DNA of 48,365 bases. It comes from Parapedobacter luteus. GTDB taxonomy: Bacteria > Bacteroidota > Bacteroidia > Sphingobacteriales > Sphingobacteriaceae. Below, one piece after another: positions 27,753 to 36,015 of the stretch. How positions within the stretch are numbered: the first letter of the stretch is position 1; every line of letters starts with the position of its first letter. The notes beneath the pieces are model-generated. The model was not told where the DNA came from, searched no databases, and saw nothing but the letters and a program-made list of their open reading frames with translations. Location of the stretch: assembly GCF_900168055.1 (NCBI RefSeq), contig NZ_FUYS01000016.1, positions 1 through 48,365 on the forward strand, given 5' to 3'. The translations under genes were made by a program, and so were the position numbers.

Positions 27753-29938
27753 TGAAGCATTCATTCCGTAGCAGGGCACTGGTTGTTGCGGCCGCAATAG
27801 TCCTTGGCTGTTCGTCTTCGCATGACGAGCGTAATGACCATACGGGAGACGACTGGCCGGTTTATGGTGGTAATAATGCGGGGAACCGGTATTCACCGTT
27901 GGATCAGATTAACGTAGCCAACGTGAGCCAGCTGAAGGTGGCATGGCAATACCACACCGGCGAAAACAGCGATCCCAATGAACGCGGTTATGAGATCCAA
28001 TGCCAGCCCATTATCGTGGATGGCGTGCTGTATGCAACATCACCGAAGTTAAAGGTATTTGCTTTGGATGCCGCAACCGGCAAGGAAGTGTGGCGGTTCG
28101 ATCCATTCGAGTACATCGAACCCCGGTATCACCAGAACCGGGGCGTGGTATATTGGCGTGAAAACGGCGATGAGCGTATTTTCTTTACCGCCGGTTCCAG
28201 CCTCTTTGCGTTGAACGCCAAAACGGGCGAGCTGAAAGCAGATTTTGGCGAGGGCGGTATCGTGAGCCTATATACCGGATTGGACGAAGGGCTGGATCAT
28301 GACGTCAGTAAGCTGATGGTGATAGCCACTACCCCCGGCGTGGTGTATAAGGACATCCTCATTATGGGTTCCCGAGTCTCCGAGTTCGGTGACGCCGCAC
28401 CCGGCCATATCCGCGGCTTCAACACGCGGACGGGCAAACTCGAATGGCTATTCCATACCATTCCCCGCCCCGGCGAATTTGGATACGACACCTGGCCGCC
28501 CGAGGCCTACAACTATATGGGCGGCGCCAATAACTGGGCCGGAATGACGCTGGATACCAAGCGGGGCGTTGTCTACCTGGGCACCGGCTCGCCGTCCACC
28601 GACTTTTACGGCGGTGGCAGGCATGGCCAAAACCTATTCGGCAACTGCATCCTCGCTCTGGATGCGCTCACCGGCAAGCGCAAGTGGCATTTCCAAACCA
28701 TCCACCATGACCTGTGGGATCGCGATATCCCCAATCCGCCCAACCTCATCCAGGTGCGGCACGGAGGCAGGATGATCGACGCTGTAGCACAAGCCACCAA
28801 AGACGGGCTCATTTATGTGCTCGACCGCGATACCGGAGAGCCGCTTTTTCCCGTAGAGGAGCGCCCCGTACCGGTGGAAGGCGCCGTGCCGGGCGAAGCG
28901 CCCTGGCCTACGCAGCCCTATCCGCTGAAGCCTGAACCATTCGCCCGCCAGTACTTTACTGAAGCAGATATCAACGACCTCGACCCCGAATCCTACGAAT
29001 TCGTGAAAAAAAGGTTCCTGCAAACGCGCTCGGGCAACAAGTTTATTCCCCCAAGCGTAGAAGGCACATTGGTCTTCCACATCGGTGGAGGTGCCGAATG
29101 GGGTGGTACGGCAGCCGATCCGGACGGCATTTTTTACGTCAATTCCAACGAGATGCCGTGGGATCTCCGGATGCTGGATCTCGAAACCAGTATGAAAGAA
29201 CGCCGTAACGCACAATTGTCGCGAGGTGAAGCACTGTACGCGACCCATTGCGCGGTCTGCCACGGTGCGGATCTCCAAGGCGGCGGCAGCAACAACCCGT
29301 CGCTGGTGGATGTCGGAAAGCGCTTGCAGCGCAAGGATATCGCCGCCGTCATCCAGTCGGGCAAGGGGATGATGCCTTCGTTCCAGCATATGGATGAGTT
29401 CCGCAGGGAAGCCATCATCAACTTCCTGCTCAAAACTGACGAACCGGAAGATATGCACAACCGTTCAGCAGCCGGCGTTGAAGAAGACACCACAAGCCGG
29501 TTTCCTTATGTCGCGCCGTGGGTAAACAATGGGCAGGTGCAGTTCCGTACCCCAGCAGGGTATCCCGGGGTGAAGCCGCCCTGGGGCACCTTGAATGCGG
29601 TCGACCTGAATACGGGCGAATACCTCTGGAAGGTTCCTCTCGGCGAATTTCCCGCGCTCACAGCAAAAGGTATACCCCCCACAGGTACCGAAAACCATGG
29701 TGGACCTATCGTGACGGCCGGCGGGCTGCTGTTCATCGGTGCCACGCAAGACGAGCTGTTCAGGGCGTTTGACAAGAAAACCGGTGCGATCCTGTGGACG
29801 TATCAGCTTCCCGCGGGGGCGTTCGCCACGCCGGCGACCTATTCCGTCAATGGAAAGCAATACGTCGTCGTAGCGGCAGGAGGCACCAAGTATGGGCTCA
29901 AGCCAGGCGGATCATATATCGCATTTGCGCTTGAGTAA
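27752..29938 (+). CDS. PQQ-dependent dehydrogenase with inserted cytochrome c domain, lipoprotein
   Basis: The ATG at 27752 overlaps the MFS stop by one base and gives 728 residues with a lipobox (IVLGC, cysteine about 19). An in-frame extension far into the MFS gene is rejected. The body is an eight-bladed quinoprotein propeller (DWPVYGGNNAGNRYSPLDQIN, LFALNAKTGELKADFG, GKRKWHFQTIHHDLWDRDIP, GTENHGGPIVTAGGLLFIGA). A cytochrome c domain is inserted at about 485-570 with the haem site CAVCHG near residue 500. Relatives oxidise sugars or alcohols in the periplasm and pass electrons to the respiratory chain. A glucose-dehydrogenase-like reaction yielding a lactone would fit the lactonase downstream. 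Confidence 0.92.
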   Translation: MKHSFRSRALVVAAAIVLGCSSSHDERNDHTGDDWPVYGGNNAGNRYSPLDQINVANVSQLKVAWQYHTGENSDPNERGYEIQCQPIIVDGVLYATSPKLKVFALDAATGKEVWRFDPFEYIEPRYHQNRGVVYWRENGDERIFFTAGSSLFALNAKTGELKADFGEGGIVSLYTGLDEGLDHDVSKLMVIATTPGVVYKDILIMGSRVSEFGDAAPGHIRGFNTRTGKLEWLFHTIPRPGEFGYDTWPPEAYNYMGGANNWAGMTLDTKRGVVYLGTGSPSTDFYGGGRHGQNLFGNCILALDALTGKRKWHFQTIHHDLWDRDIPNPPNLIQVRHGGRMIDAVAQATKDGLIYVLDRDTGEPLFPVEERPVPVEGAVPGEAPWPTQPYPLKPEPFARQYFTEADINDLDPESYEFVKKRFLQTRSGNKFIPPSVEGTLVFHIGGGAEWGGTAADPDGIFYVNSNEMPWDLRMLDLETSMKERRNAQLSRGEALYATHCAVCHGADLQGGGSNNPSLVDVGKRLQRKDIAAVIQSGKGMMPSFQHMDEFRREAIINFLLKTDEPEDMHNRSAAGVEEDTTSRFPYVAPWVNNGQVQFRTPAGYPGVKPPWGTLNAVDLNTGEYLWKVPLGEFPALTAKGIPPTGTENHGGPIVTAGGLLFIGATQDELFRAFDKKTGAILWTYQLPAGAFATPATYSVNGKQYVVVAAGGTKYGLKPGGSYIAFALE

Positions 29939-29964
29939 AAACGATAGTTATAAACTTACAAAAC

Positions 29965-30098
29965 ATGAAAGCCAACAGAAGAGCGTTTATCAAAAACACC
30001 GCCGCGCTGGCAGCCATGACGGTAGGAGGGAGCGGGGCGAGCGGCGGGTAGCCCTGGCCAAGCAAGGTGTGGTCAAATCCGCAGCACAAGGAGGTTAG
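29965..30098 (+). pseudogene. Remnant of a Tat-exported protein gene
   Basis: From the ATG at 29965 the sequence encodes a clean twin-arginine signal (MKANRRAFIKNTAALAAMTV, then GGSGASGG), but a TAG stop follows at 30049, after 28 codons. In another frame the next bases read ALAKQGVVKSAAQGG and a stop at 30096, as would be left by the C-terminus of a lost protein. The Tat leader resembles those of Bacteroidota exported sugar isomerases and Gfo/Idh oxidoreductases. The best reading is a gene that lost nearly all of its body by internal deletion. A short hairpin (30088-30109) follows. Confidence 0.6.
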
Positions 30099-30153
30099 GC
30101 AATCTCCTTAATTTTATTTATTATTGAACATTATTATAAACTACGTTGTTTTG

Positions 30154-31266
30154 ATGAAGACATTAGCCACATTGTTAATCATATTGCCCGCCATGATTTT
30201 TGCCCAGCACCAACCGATTGATTTATTCATCGGTACGTACACAAACAATGGAAAGAGCAAAGGCATCTACGTCTACGCCTTTGATCCCGCCACCGGTAGC
30301 GCTACGCTGAGAAGTACGGCGGCCGCCAACAATCCGTCATTTCTCGCTATCAGTGCCGATAGGAAATATATCTATGCGGCCAATGAAAATGGAGACGGCG
30401 AAGGGGCGGTCAGCGCCTATGCATATGACGAGGCTACAGGGAGGCTGAGCCTGTTGAGCCAGCAGCTTACACAAGGAGATGCACCGTGCCATGTCGCCGT
30501 CGACCGGGGAGGTACGCACGTTGTTGTATCCAATTACGGTGGGGGCAGCATCAGTGTATTCCCCATCGAGCCCGACGGAAGCCTTGGCGCAATCAGCCAG
30601 CTTATCCAGCATACCGGCAGTGGCCCCGACCAAAGCAGGCAGCAAGCCCCGCATGTGCATTCCGCTTTTTTTACGCCCGATGAAAGACGCATCTATGTGC
30701 AGGACTTGGGGACAGATAATGTACACATTTACGACTTCCGGCCCGCCAGCGCAGACGGGCCGCTTATCCCTGCGGCGCAACCCGTTGCCAAGAGCTCACC
30801 GGGCGGTGGTCCCAGGCATTTGACCCAATCCGCCGACGGAAAATTTGTCTACCTCATTGAGGAAATGATTGCCAACGTGCTGGTCTACCGGCAGCAAAAC
30901 GGCCGGTTGGAAGCCATCCAAGAAGTGGAGATAAACGAAGCGGGCTTCGCCGGCAAAAACGGTGCGGCAGACATCAAGCTGTCGCCCGACGGCCAATTCC
31001 TGTACGCATCAAACCGGGGCGATGCCAACACCTTGGCCATCTACCGGGTGAACGCAACGGACGGCACGCTCACCAAGGTCGGCAATCAGTCCGTGCTGGG
31101 CCGTGGTCCCCGCAATTTCAACATCTCGCCGGACGGCAAGTACCTCCTGGTGGCCAACCAGAATACCGATGAGGTGGTGGTCTTCAGCAGGGATGCAGCT
31201 ACGGGGTTACTGCAAGATACCAGGCACCGCATCGCTGTGGGATCGCCGGTGTGTTTGGTTTTTTAA
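30154..31266 (+). CDS. Exported beta-propeller lactonase (6-phosphogluconolactonase-like)
   Basis: Started at the ATG at 30154, the protein has 370 residues with a signal peptide ending near AMIFAQ. The body has seven-bladed propeller repeats of the lactonase/YbhE family (IDLFIGTYTNNGKSKGIYVY, DAPCHVAVDRGGTHVVVSNYGGGSISVF, GGGPRHLTQSADGKFVY, FNISPDGKYLLVANQ). Cytoplasmic relatives hydrolyse 6-phosphogluconolactone. A secreted form next to a PQQ dehydrogenase is more likely to open the free aldonolactone made in the periplasm. An in-frame start at 30124 would hide the signal peptide and is not used. Confidence 0.88.
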   Translation: MKTLATLLIILPAMIFAQHQPIDLFIGTYTNNGKSKGIYVYAFDPATGSATLRSTAAANNPSFLAISADRKYIYAANENGDGEGAVSAYAYDEATGRLSLLSQQLTQGDAPCHVAVDRGGTHVVVSNYGGGSISVFPIEPDGSLGAISQLIQHTGSGPDQSRQQAPHVHSAFFTPDERRIYVQDLGTDNVHIYDFRPASADGPLIPAAQPVAKSSPGGGPRHLTQSADGKFVYLIEEMIANVLVYRQQNGRLEAIQEVEINEAGFAGKNGAADIKLSPDGQFLYASNRGDANTLAIYRVNATDGTLTKVGNQSVLGRGPRNFNISPDGKYLLVANQNTDEVVVFSRDAATGLLQDTRHRIAVGSPVCLVF

Positions 31267-31283
31267 TCCCCCAGTTTTACTTT

Positions 31284-31306
31284 CTTCTGGAATCCGGGTC
31301 CGGAAG
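31284..31306. terminator. Hairpin between convergent genes
   Basis: CTTCTGGA (31284-31291) and TCCGGAAG (31299-31306) form an 8-bp stem with one G-T pair and a 7-nt loop. It lies between the ends of the lactonase gene and the minus-strand gene at 31319. No strong T run follows on either strand, so termination is plausible but weak. Confidence 0.4.
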
Positions 31307-31318
31307 ATGTAACCTTAT

Positions 31319-32275
31319 TTATTGCTTTTTTTGCCTATTAAATACGTATTTATCGAGTATGTACGGCGTTACCGGCTTTAGCCTTTTATTGGTATCCAAT
31401 GGATAAAAGCCGGGAGCTGTATAAAACTCGATGCTGTCCACCGTAACCTTTACATACCAAACTTTTCCGAGGGCGTCTTTGGTCAATGTATCTGGCTGCA
31501 TGATTTTGCGGAAGTTTTTGGCCAGTTGCTTATTCAGGGGGATAATTTTCGCGTCTTCGATTTTTGTATGGCAAGCGATCGGTACATAGCGGTCGGTGCG
31601 CCAATACATACATTCCCGATCAAAGCTGTCGGCGAGTCGGTACGCACCGATTGTCGCCAAAAATGCAACCATTCCATACAATGCCGGTTTTTTGATTGTC
31701 GACCAAACTCCGGATTTGGCCTGTCCTTTACCCGAGCCTTCCTTGCCCGCATTTTCCGATGCCGAAGTCGATACCTCATTTTTTTGCCCCTTGGGCACAT
31801 CTTCGTTCTCTTTTATGGCCATATCCGCCTGGCATTCTTCCGCCTGATCAGCGGGCGGATCCGCGGCTGTTTCTTCTTGGTCTTCCTTTTGGTTTTCCTT
31901 TGAGTCGCTACGTTGTGCTTCCCGCCATTTATCAAAGGGGCGGGGCTGGAAGTCGATTAATATCGCCAGCAGCTTCACGATATTTTCACGAGGCTTGCTT
32001 GTCTTGCCGATTATAAAATTTTTTAGTGGTTTAAATCCATCCGTTCCAAACTTTCGAATAGCGGTCTCCAGATCGGCATGCTTATTATCAGCGTTAAAAA
32101 TTTTTAATAGGGTGGGAATATCTTGCTTTATGTCGCCCCTACGTAAAAGTACCAGGCAATACCTCATGAGCTGCGCCGGAGAAGGGCGTTCCAGTTCACT
32201 GGGCAGGGCATGCTTTTCTTTCTTTTCCCGATAGGTGTTTATCACCTCTTCCTTAAATTTATCAAATTCTGACAT
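31319..32275 (-). CDS. Hypothetical single-span membrane protein
   Basis: I do not recognise this 318-residue protein. Residues 1-115 are helical and charged (PAQLMRYCLVLLRRGDIKQDIP, LLAILIDFQPRPFDKWR). A long acidic low-complexity linker follows at about 118-190 (rich in E, D, K, S and A), then one hydrophobic segment at about 200-215 (ALYGMVAFLATIGAYRL). The C-terminal ~100 residues may be extracytoplasmic. The arrangement suggests a cytoplasmic domain tethered through a flexible linker and membrane anchor to an outer sensing or binding domain. Two copies of a palindrome lie 36-70 bp upstream of its start. Confidence 0.65.
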   Translation of the reverse strand: MSEFDKFKEEVINTYREKKEKHALPSELERPSPAQLMRYCLVLLRRGDIKQDIPTLLKIFNADNKHADLETAIRKFGTDGFKPLKNFIIGKTSKPRENIVKLLAILIDFQPRPFDKWREAQRSDSKENQKEDQEETAADPPADQAEECQADMAIKENEDVPKGQKNEVSTSASENAGKEGSGKGQAKSGVWSTIKKPALYGMVAFLATIGAYRLADSFDRECMYWRTDRYVPIACHTKIEDAKIIPLNKQLAKNFRKIMQPDTLTKDALGKVWYVKVTVDSIEFYTAPGFYPLDTNKRLKPVTPYILDKYVFNRQKKQ

Positions 32276-32310
32276 TGCAACAAAATTAGCTCAACCGACC
32301 AATCGGAATT

Positions 32311-32345
32311 TACGGAATCCCGTAATCTTTTAACGGAATCCCGTA
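32311..32345. promoter_or_regulatory. Two tandem palindromic sites upstream of the minus-strand gene
   Basis: TACGGAATCCCGTA at 32311-32324 is followed by AACGGAATCCCGTA at 32332-32345, within a 21-bp tandem repeat (32312-32332 and 32333-32353). Each has arms TACGG and CCGTA around four bases. The same palindrome recurs at 35959 and 39475 and inside the kinase gene at 34595. A tandem pair near a start is a common operator layout. Confidence 0.5.
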
Positions 32346-32542
32346 TTCTTTTATAAGTAAAAACACCATCGCCCAACACCGGAATTTCAAGACGTCCATC
32401 CGGAAAATCAGGAATAAGATGTTGAATAACGGAATCATCAGAATTTGCTGATGGTTAGGTATTTGCGCTCCATATTTTTGCTTCAGAAATCAGTTCAAGC
32501 ATTGATTCACAATGGAGGTAAATGTACGAAACAGGTTTCAAA

Positions 32543-32690
32543 ATGAGAAGAAATCGCGGTGGCTTATAGCCGGTTTGGGAAGCAGTTATTAGCTCCCGCG
32601 ATAGACGCTCGCACTTCCCAACAAATTCAGAAGGCCTTCTGAAAACCAACGTAGCAACCCCCGCGAACAGGTCGCGGGGACCTACCAAGT
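32543..32690. other. Intergenic stretch rich in inverted repeats
   Basis: Several inverted repeats are packed here: TTGGGAAG (32575-32582) with CTTCCCAA (32614-32621), ATCGCGG (32553-32559) with CCGCGAT (32596-32602), the perfect palindrome CAGAAGGCCTTCTG (32628-32641), and CCCCGCGA (32659-32666) with TCGCGGGG (32672-32679). A minus-strand frame (32455-32688, 77 codons) crosses it, but its codons run through the hairpins and no family is recognised. It could be a structured RNA or an interspersed repeat. The flanks from 32354 to 32542 show nothing further. Confidence 0.35.
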
Positions 32691-32713
32691 TTTCATGTTA
32701 AAATTTTTGAATT

Positions 32714-32893
32714 ATGTTGTATTACATTTTTGCAATACTAATGGGTTTGGTGTGTCCTTCAGGCAGTAATTCCGGTCAGGGCCAGCCCACCGTACAGACT
32801 ACGAACGGCGGTGGTGGAGACGGTGGCGGTTCAAGTAACGGAAACGGTGGAGAAACCGGACAGGTGCCTCCCAGGCCGCCCCAAAGTACGTAA
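32714..32893 (+). CDS. Small glycine-rich exported peptide
   Basis: This is a 59-codon frame. The N-terminus is hydrophobic (MLYYIFAILMGLVC), followed by a polar tail rich in glycine, asparagine and serine (TNGGGGDGGGSSNGNGG) and a proline-rich end (VPPRPPQST). The cysteine at 14 lies where a lipobox could be, but valine at -1 is atypical. The frame stops 17 bp before a strong terminator, which makes a real short transcript likely. No family is recognised. It precedes the TPR histidine kinase gene, so a signalling or secreted-peptide role is possible but unproven. Confidence 0.45.
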   Translation: MLYYIFAILMGLVCPSGSNSGQGQPTVQTTNGGGGDGGGSSNGNGGETGQVPPRPPQST

Positions 32894-32910
32894 ATACATA
32901 TCCAATCGTA

Positions 32911-32937
32911 AAAGGCAGCAAAGCGCTGCCTTTTTTT
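32911..32937 (+). terminator. Strong intrinsic terminator
   Basis: AAAGGCAGC (32911-32919) pairs perfectly with GCTGCCTTT (32925-32933) around a 5-nt loop, and the T run continues to 32937. It ends the small-peptide transcript and isolates it from the kinase gene. Confidence 0.85.
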
Positions 32938-32939
32938 AT

Positions 32940-32972
32940 TTGTATAAAATTTTATTCTGTTTTTTAGTTTTG
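32940..32972 (+). promoter_or_regulatory. Possible promoter of the sensor kinase
   Basis: TTG at 32940-32942 and TAGTTTTG at 32965-32972 match both Bacteroidota promoter boxes, but the spacing is 22 bp rather than 19. It lies directly after the terminator and 27 bp before the TTG start of the kinase. Confidence 0.4.
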
Positions 32973-32999
32973 CTAATTTCGAATAAAATTTGAATCCTA

Positions 33000-34691
33000 T
33001 TGAAACACCTAAGCATTCCGTTGTCATTCCTTATTTTTCTTTCGTGTTCGCGGGAGGAAACTCACGAGCCCCAGCCCATTGACAATCCGTACTACGATCA
33101 GGCATTTACATACTTGGACAGCGGCCCGGTAGACAGTGCTTTTTTCTATCTCAACCTGGCTAAAGACGTTTTTCTGGAAGCCAATGACAGCCTCAATGCG
33201 GCGTACTGTCTCACGCAGATGGCTATCATTTTGACCAATCAAGGTGATCATTTCGGCGGTCAGGAGACCTCGCTCCAAGCTGTTGCATACTTAAACCAGC
33301 AGAACCGGGCACACCACCATTACCTGGGCTCCAATTACAACAACCTCGGAATAGCCTCACGTAACCTAAAAGATTATAAGCGGTCGTTGGATTTCTACGA
33401 CTTGGCAATTAAATTTTCGGACGATTCGCTGGATACCCGTATTTACCTTAATAACAAAGCTGTCACCTACAAAGAGATGGAAAACTACAGCGAAGCCTAC
33501 AACATATACCAGCAAGTTGTAGAAGAAACCAGTAAGGACCCTCGAGAATATGCCCGGGTCCTTTCAAATATGACCATCCTGAAATGGCTTCAAGATCCCA
33601 CATACAACGCAATACCGGAATTTTTACGTGCACTCCGTATCCGGAAGGAAGAAAATGACCTTTGGGGCCTAAACGCCAGCTATGCACATCTTACCGATTA
33701 TTATCAAAAAAAGCGGCTGGATTCGGCCTGGTATTACGCCCGTAAGAGGTATGAAGTGGCCAAGCAAATCGAAAGTGCCGACGACCAAATTCTGGCCCTG
33801 CGACGAATGATTAGGTTGGGGCCGTCCGATTCGACCAAATTGTACTTTGCGACGTATCAACGGCTTAGCGACAGCGTCCAATCAGCCCGCAATGCTGCCA
33901 AAAACCAATTTGCCGTTATCCGGTACGAGGCGGAGAAGAACAAAGCAGACAACCTAAGGCTACAGAAAGAAAATGCCGAAAACGCCTACCAGATCAGCCG
34001 GCAGCGAATATTGACTACGGTCATTGCCATCATCGCTATCCTGTTGTTAGCCGGCAGTGTGTATTGGCACCGGAAGCGAAAACAGCGGCTGGAGCTCGAA
34101 GCCCAAAACCGGATAAAAGCGCATCAGCTCAAAACGTCCAAAAAAGTGCACGATGTGGTGGCCAACGGACTTTATCGCGTGATGACCGAAATCGAAAACA
34201 AACCCGATATCGATAGGGAAGGGATCTTGGACCGGCTGGAAGTCATGTATGAGAAGTCGCGCGATATATCCTACGATACCGAGGTCGATGTGCCGTCGGC
34301 CGATCCGCCGGACTTCAACGATAAGCTGGCGGGCCTGCTCACCTCATTCGCTTCAGACGAAACGAAAGTAGTCATCGTGGGAAACGACTTCGACCTATGG
34401 GAAACCGTATCGTTGGCAGTGAAGCATGAGATCGAGCACATCCTGCAAGAACTCATGGTCAACATGAAGAAGCACAGCTGGGCGAGCCACGTTGCCGTGC
34501 GTTTTGAACGAATCGGCCATGAGCTCCATATCCACTACAGCGATAACGGTGTCGGCCTGCCTAAAACGTTTACTTATCGCAATGGCCTTACCAATACGGG
34601 AAACCGTATAAAAAATCTTCGCGGCCTCATTACCTTTGACACCGAGGTCGAAAAGGGATTAAAAATACACCTCTCTTTTCCCGTCTTTTAA
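33000..34691 (+). CDS. TPR-containing lipoprotein sensor histidine kinase
   Basis: The gene starts with TTG at 33000, which is needed to give the complete lipoprotein signal (MKHLSIPLSFLIFLSC); no ATG lies nearby. The 563-residue product has TPR helices at about 25-285 (AFFYLNLAKDVFLEANDSLNAAY, YNNLGIASRNLKDYKRSLDFY), a coiled coil and a membrane span at about 336-352 (LTTVIAIIAILLLAGSVYW). A HisKA_3-like segment follows with candidate phospho-histidine H384 (KKVHDVVANGLYRVM). The ATPase domain has an N box in HILQELMVNMKKHS and a G box in SDNGVGLPKTF. It pairs with the response regulator 11 bp downstream. The sensory input is unknown. Confidence 0.9.
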   Translation: MKHLSIPLSFLIFLSCSREETHEPQPIDNPYYDQAFTYLDSGPVDSAFFYLNLAKDVFLEANDSLNAAYCLTQMAIILTNQGDHFGGQETSLQAVAYLNQQNRAHHHYLGSNYNNLGIASRNLKDYKRSLDFYDLAIKFSDDSLDTRIYLNNKAVTYKEMENYSEAYNIYQQVVEETSKDPREYARVLSNMTILKWLQDPTYNAIPEFLRALRIRKEENDLWGLNASYAHLTDYYQKKRLDSAWYYARKRYEVAKQIESADDQILALRRMIRLGPSDSTKLYFATYQRLSDSVQSARNAAKNQFAVIRYEAEKNKADNLRLQKENAENAYQISRQRILTTVIAIIAILLLAGSVYWHRKRKQRLELEAQNRIKAHQLKTSKKVHDVVANGLYRVMTEIENKPDIDREGILDRLEVMYEKSRDISYDTEVDVPSADPPDFNDKLAGLLTSFASDETKVVIVGNDFDLWETVSLAVKHEIEHILQELMVNMKKHSWASHVAVRFERIGHELHIHYSDNGVGLPKTFTYRNGLTNTGNRIKNLRGLITFDTEVEKGLKIHLSFPVF

Positions 34692-34702
34692 ACTGTTAGC
34701 GG

Positions 34703-35368
34703 ATGTTCAAAAAAGTATTGATTGCCGAAGACCACGAGATAGCGAATATTTCTGTACAAAAGACATTGGACGAACTTGGCATAGCTGACGCCAGGTATGT
34801 CTATTATTGTGATGATGCGTTTGCCTGGATACGGAATGCGTTGAAGGCCGGCGAGCCCTATGACTTACTCATTACGGACCTATATTTTGAAGAAGACCAT
34901 TGCAAGCAAACGCTCGTGGACGGGAAAGCGCTTATCCGGGCAGCGCGGGAAGCACAGCCAGACCTGAAGGTGATCGTCTTCTCGGCAGAAAACAGGGCAC
35001 CCATCGTGGACAATCTGTTTAAATCGCTCTCGATTGACGGCTATGTCCGTAAAGCGCGGCGTGATGCCCAAAATCTCAAGCAAGCCATCCACGCCGTTTA
35101 CCAGCACAGCACCTATCTATCGCCGGATTTGAAGCAAACCATCCAAGGGGAAAATTCCTATGAGTTTACCACTTTTGATGTGACCATCATCAAGCTCCTC
35201 TCGCAAGGCGTACTGCAAAAGGATATCCCGTATTACCTGCAGAAACAACATATCAAGCCTTCCGGGCTAAGCAGCGTGGAGAAACGGCTTAGCCTGATGA
35301 AGGAAGTGTTGGGGTTTTCCAACAACGCGCAGCTTATCGCTTACTGTAAGGATATTGAAATTATTTAG
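34703..35368 (+). CDS. Response regulator, receiver plus helix-turn-helix output
   Basis: The 221-residue protein has a receiver domain with the acidic pair at IAEDHE, phosphoacceptor D59 (LLITDLYFEEDH), the serine in VIVFSAEN and the lysine in GYVRKARR. The C-terminal part (about 148-215: TTFDVTIIKLLSQGVLQKDIPYYL, SSVEKRLSLMKEVLGFSNNAQLI) looks like a divergent LuxR-type helix-turn-helix used in Bacteroidota TPR-kinase systems. It is encoded just after the kinase and so is its likely partner. It is a candidate for the factor that binds the palindromes found in this region, but nothing in the sequence proves that. Confidence 0.88.
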   Translation: MFKKVLIAEDHEIANISVQKTLDELGIADARYVYYCDDAFAWIRNALKAGEPYDLLITDLYFEEDHCKQTLVDGKALIRAAREAQPDLKVIVFSAENRAPIVDNLFKSLSIDGYVRKARRDAQNLKQAIHAVYQHSTYLSPDLKQTIQGENSYEFTTFDVTIIKLLSQGVLQKDIPYYLQKQHIKPSGLSSVEKRLSLMKEVLGFSNNAQLIAYCKDIEII

Positions 35369-35401
35369 TGCCATGTCGTAATCTTCGTTAATTTTGGCAC
35401 G

Positions 35402-35944
35402 ATGCACGATTGCTTTAAGCAAATTCAATCCTATTTGATTAAGAAAGCTCCCATCTTCGTAGCCTTGCTCCTCGTTGTCTGCGCTGCGTTTGAAATCGCT
35501 GAACCGGCAGGCCAAAAACAAATATCGGCGCCGAAAGAAAAGTATGTCTATGTGACCAAGGTGATAGACGGGGATACCTTTTGGGTGAGGGACGGGGCGG
35601 ACGAGGTTAAAGTTCGCTTCATCGGGATAGATGCGCCCGAAACGCGCAACGCAGGCCGGAAGAAGAAAGGGCACTTCGGCGAAGAGGCCAAGGCGTACGT
35701 GACAAAATTGACGCTGCACAAACGAGTCCGGCTGGAACTGGACGTGCAGGAAAAAGATCGGTATCAACGGCTATTGGCCTATGTCTACCTCGAAGACGGC
35801 ACATTTCTAAACGCCCATCTGGTCGCCCAAGGCTACGCGGTGATGGCTACTTACCCTCCCAATATCAAATATGTAGACTTATTTGCTGACTTACAGCAGC
35901 AGGCCCGGCAGGCGGAGCGGGGGCTATGGGCTGAAATTTTTTGA
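35402..35944 (+). CDS. Thermonuclease-family (SNase-like) nuclease
   Basis: This 180-residue protein has an N-terminal hydrophobic segment (IFVALLLVVCAAFEIA, residues 18-33), then a staphylococcal-nuclease-like domain (VTKVIDGDTFWV, VRFIGIDAPETR, KDRYQRLLAYVYLEDG, ERGLWAE). Residues equivalent to the nuclease active site are present: R72, D77, E80 and R123. It should hydrolyse DNA or RNA with calcium and is probably anchored in or exported across the inner membrane. It lies 33 bp after the response regulator gene in the same direction and may be controlled by that system. Roles in nucleotide scavenging or defence are both possible. Confidence 0.9.
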   Translation: MHDCFKQIQSYLIKKAPIFVALLLVVCAAFEIAEPAGQKQISAPKEKYVYVTKVIDGDTFWVRDGADEVKVRFIGIDAPETRNAGRKKKGHFGEEAKAYVTKLTLHKRVRLELDVQEKDRYQRLLAYVYLEDGTFLNAHLVAQGYAVMATYPPNIKYVDLFADLQQQARQAERGLWAEIF

Positions 35945-35958
35945 AGTAATTGCGGCTT

Positions 35959-35972
35959 TACGGTTTCCCGTA
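35959..35972. promoter_or_regulatory. Palindromic site between the thermonuclease and the nuclease cassette
   Basis: TACGGTTTCCCGTA is the exact reverse complement of the 14-mer at 39475-39488 (upstream of cas9) and at 34595-34608 (inside the kinase gene). It sits 15 bp after the thermonuclease stop and about 170 bp before the nuclease cassette. Confidence 0.5.
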
Positions 35973-36015
35973 AGGAGCGGACACCTATGCCTTGTATTTT
36001 TGACATCGTAAGCAA

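Noticed and set aside
32455-32688. 77-codon minus-strand frame
   Set aside because: It crosses a series of hairpins, has no signal, motif or neighbour support, and the stretch is better explained as a structured element.
34595-34608. Palindrome copy inside the kinase gene as a working operator
   Set aside because: It encodes the conserved TGNR segment of the ATPase domain, so coding constraint could explain it; it is counted as a match but not annotated as a site.
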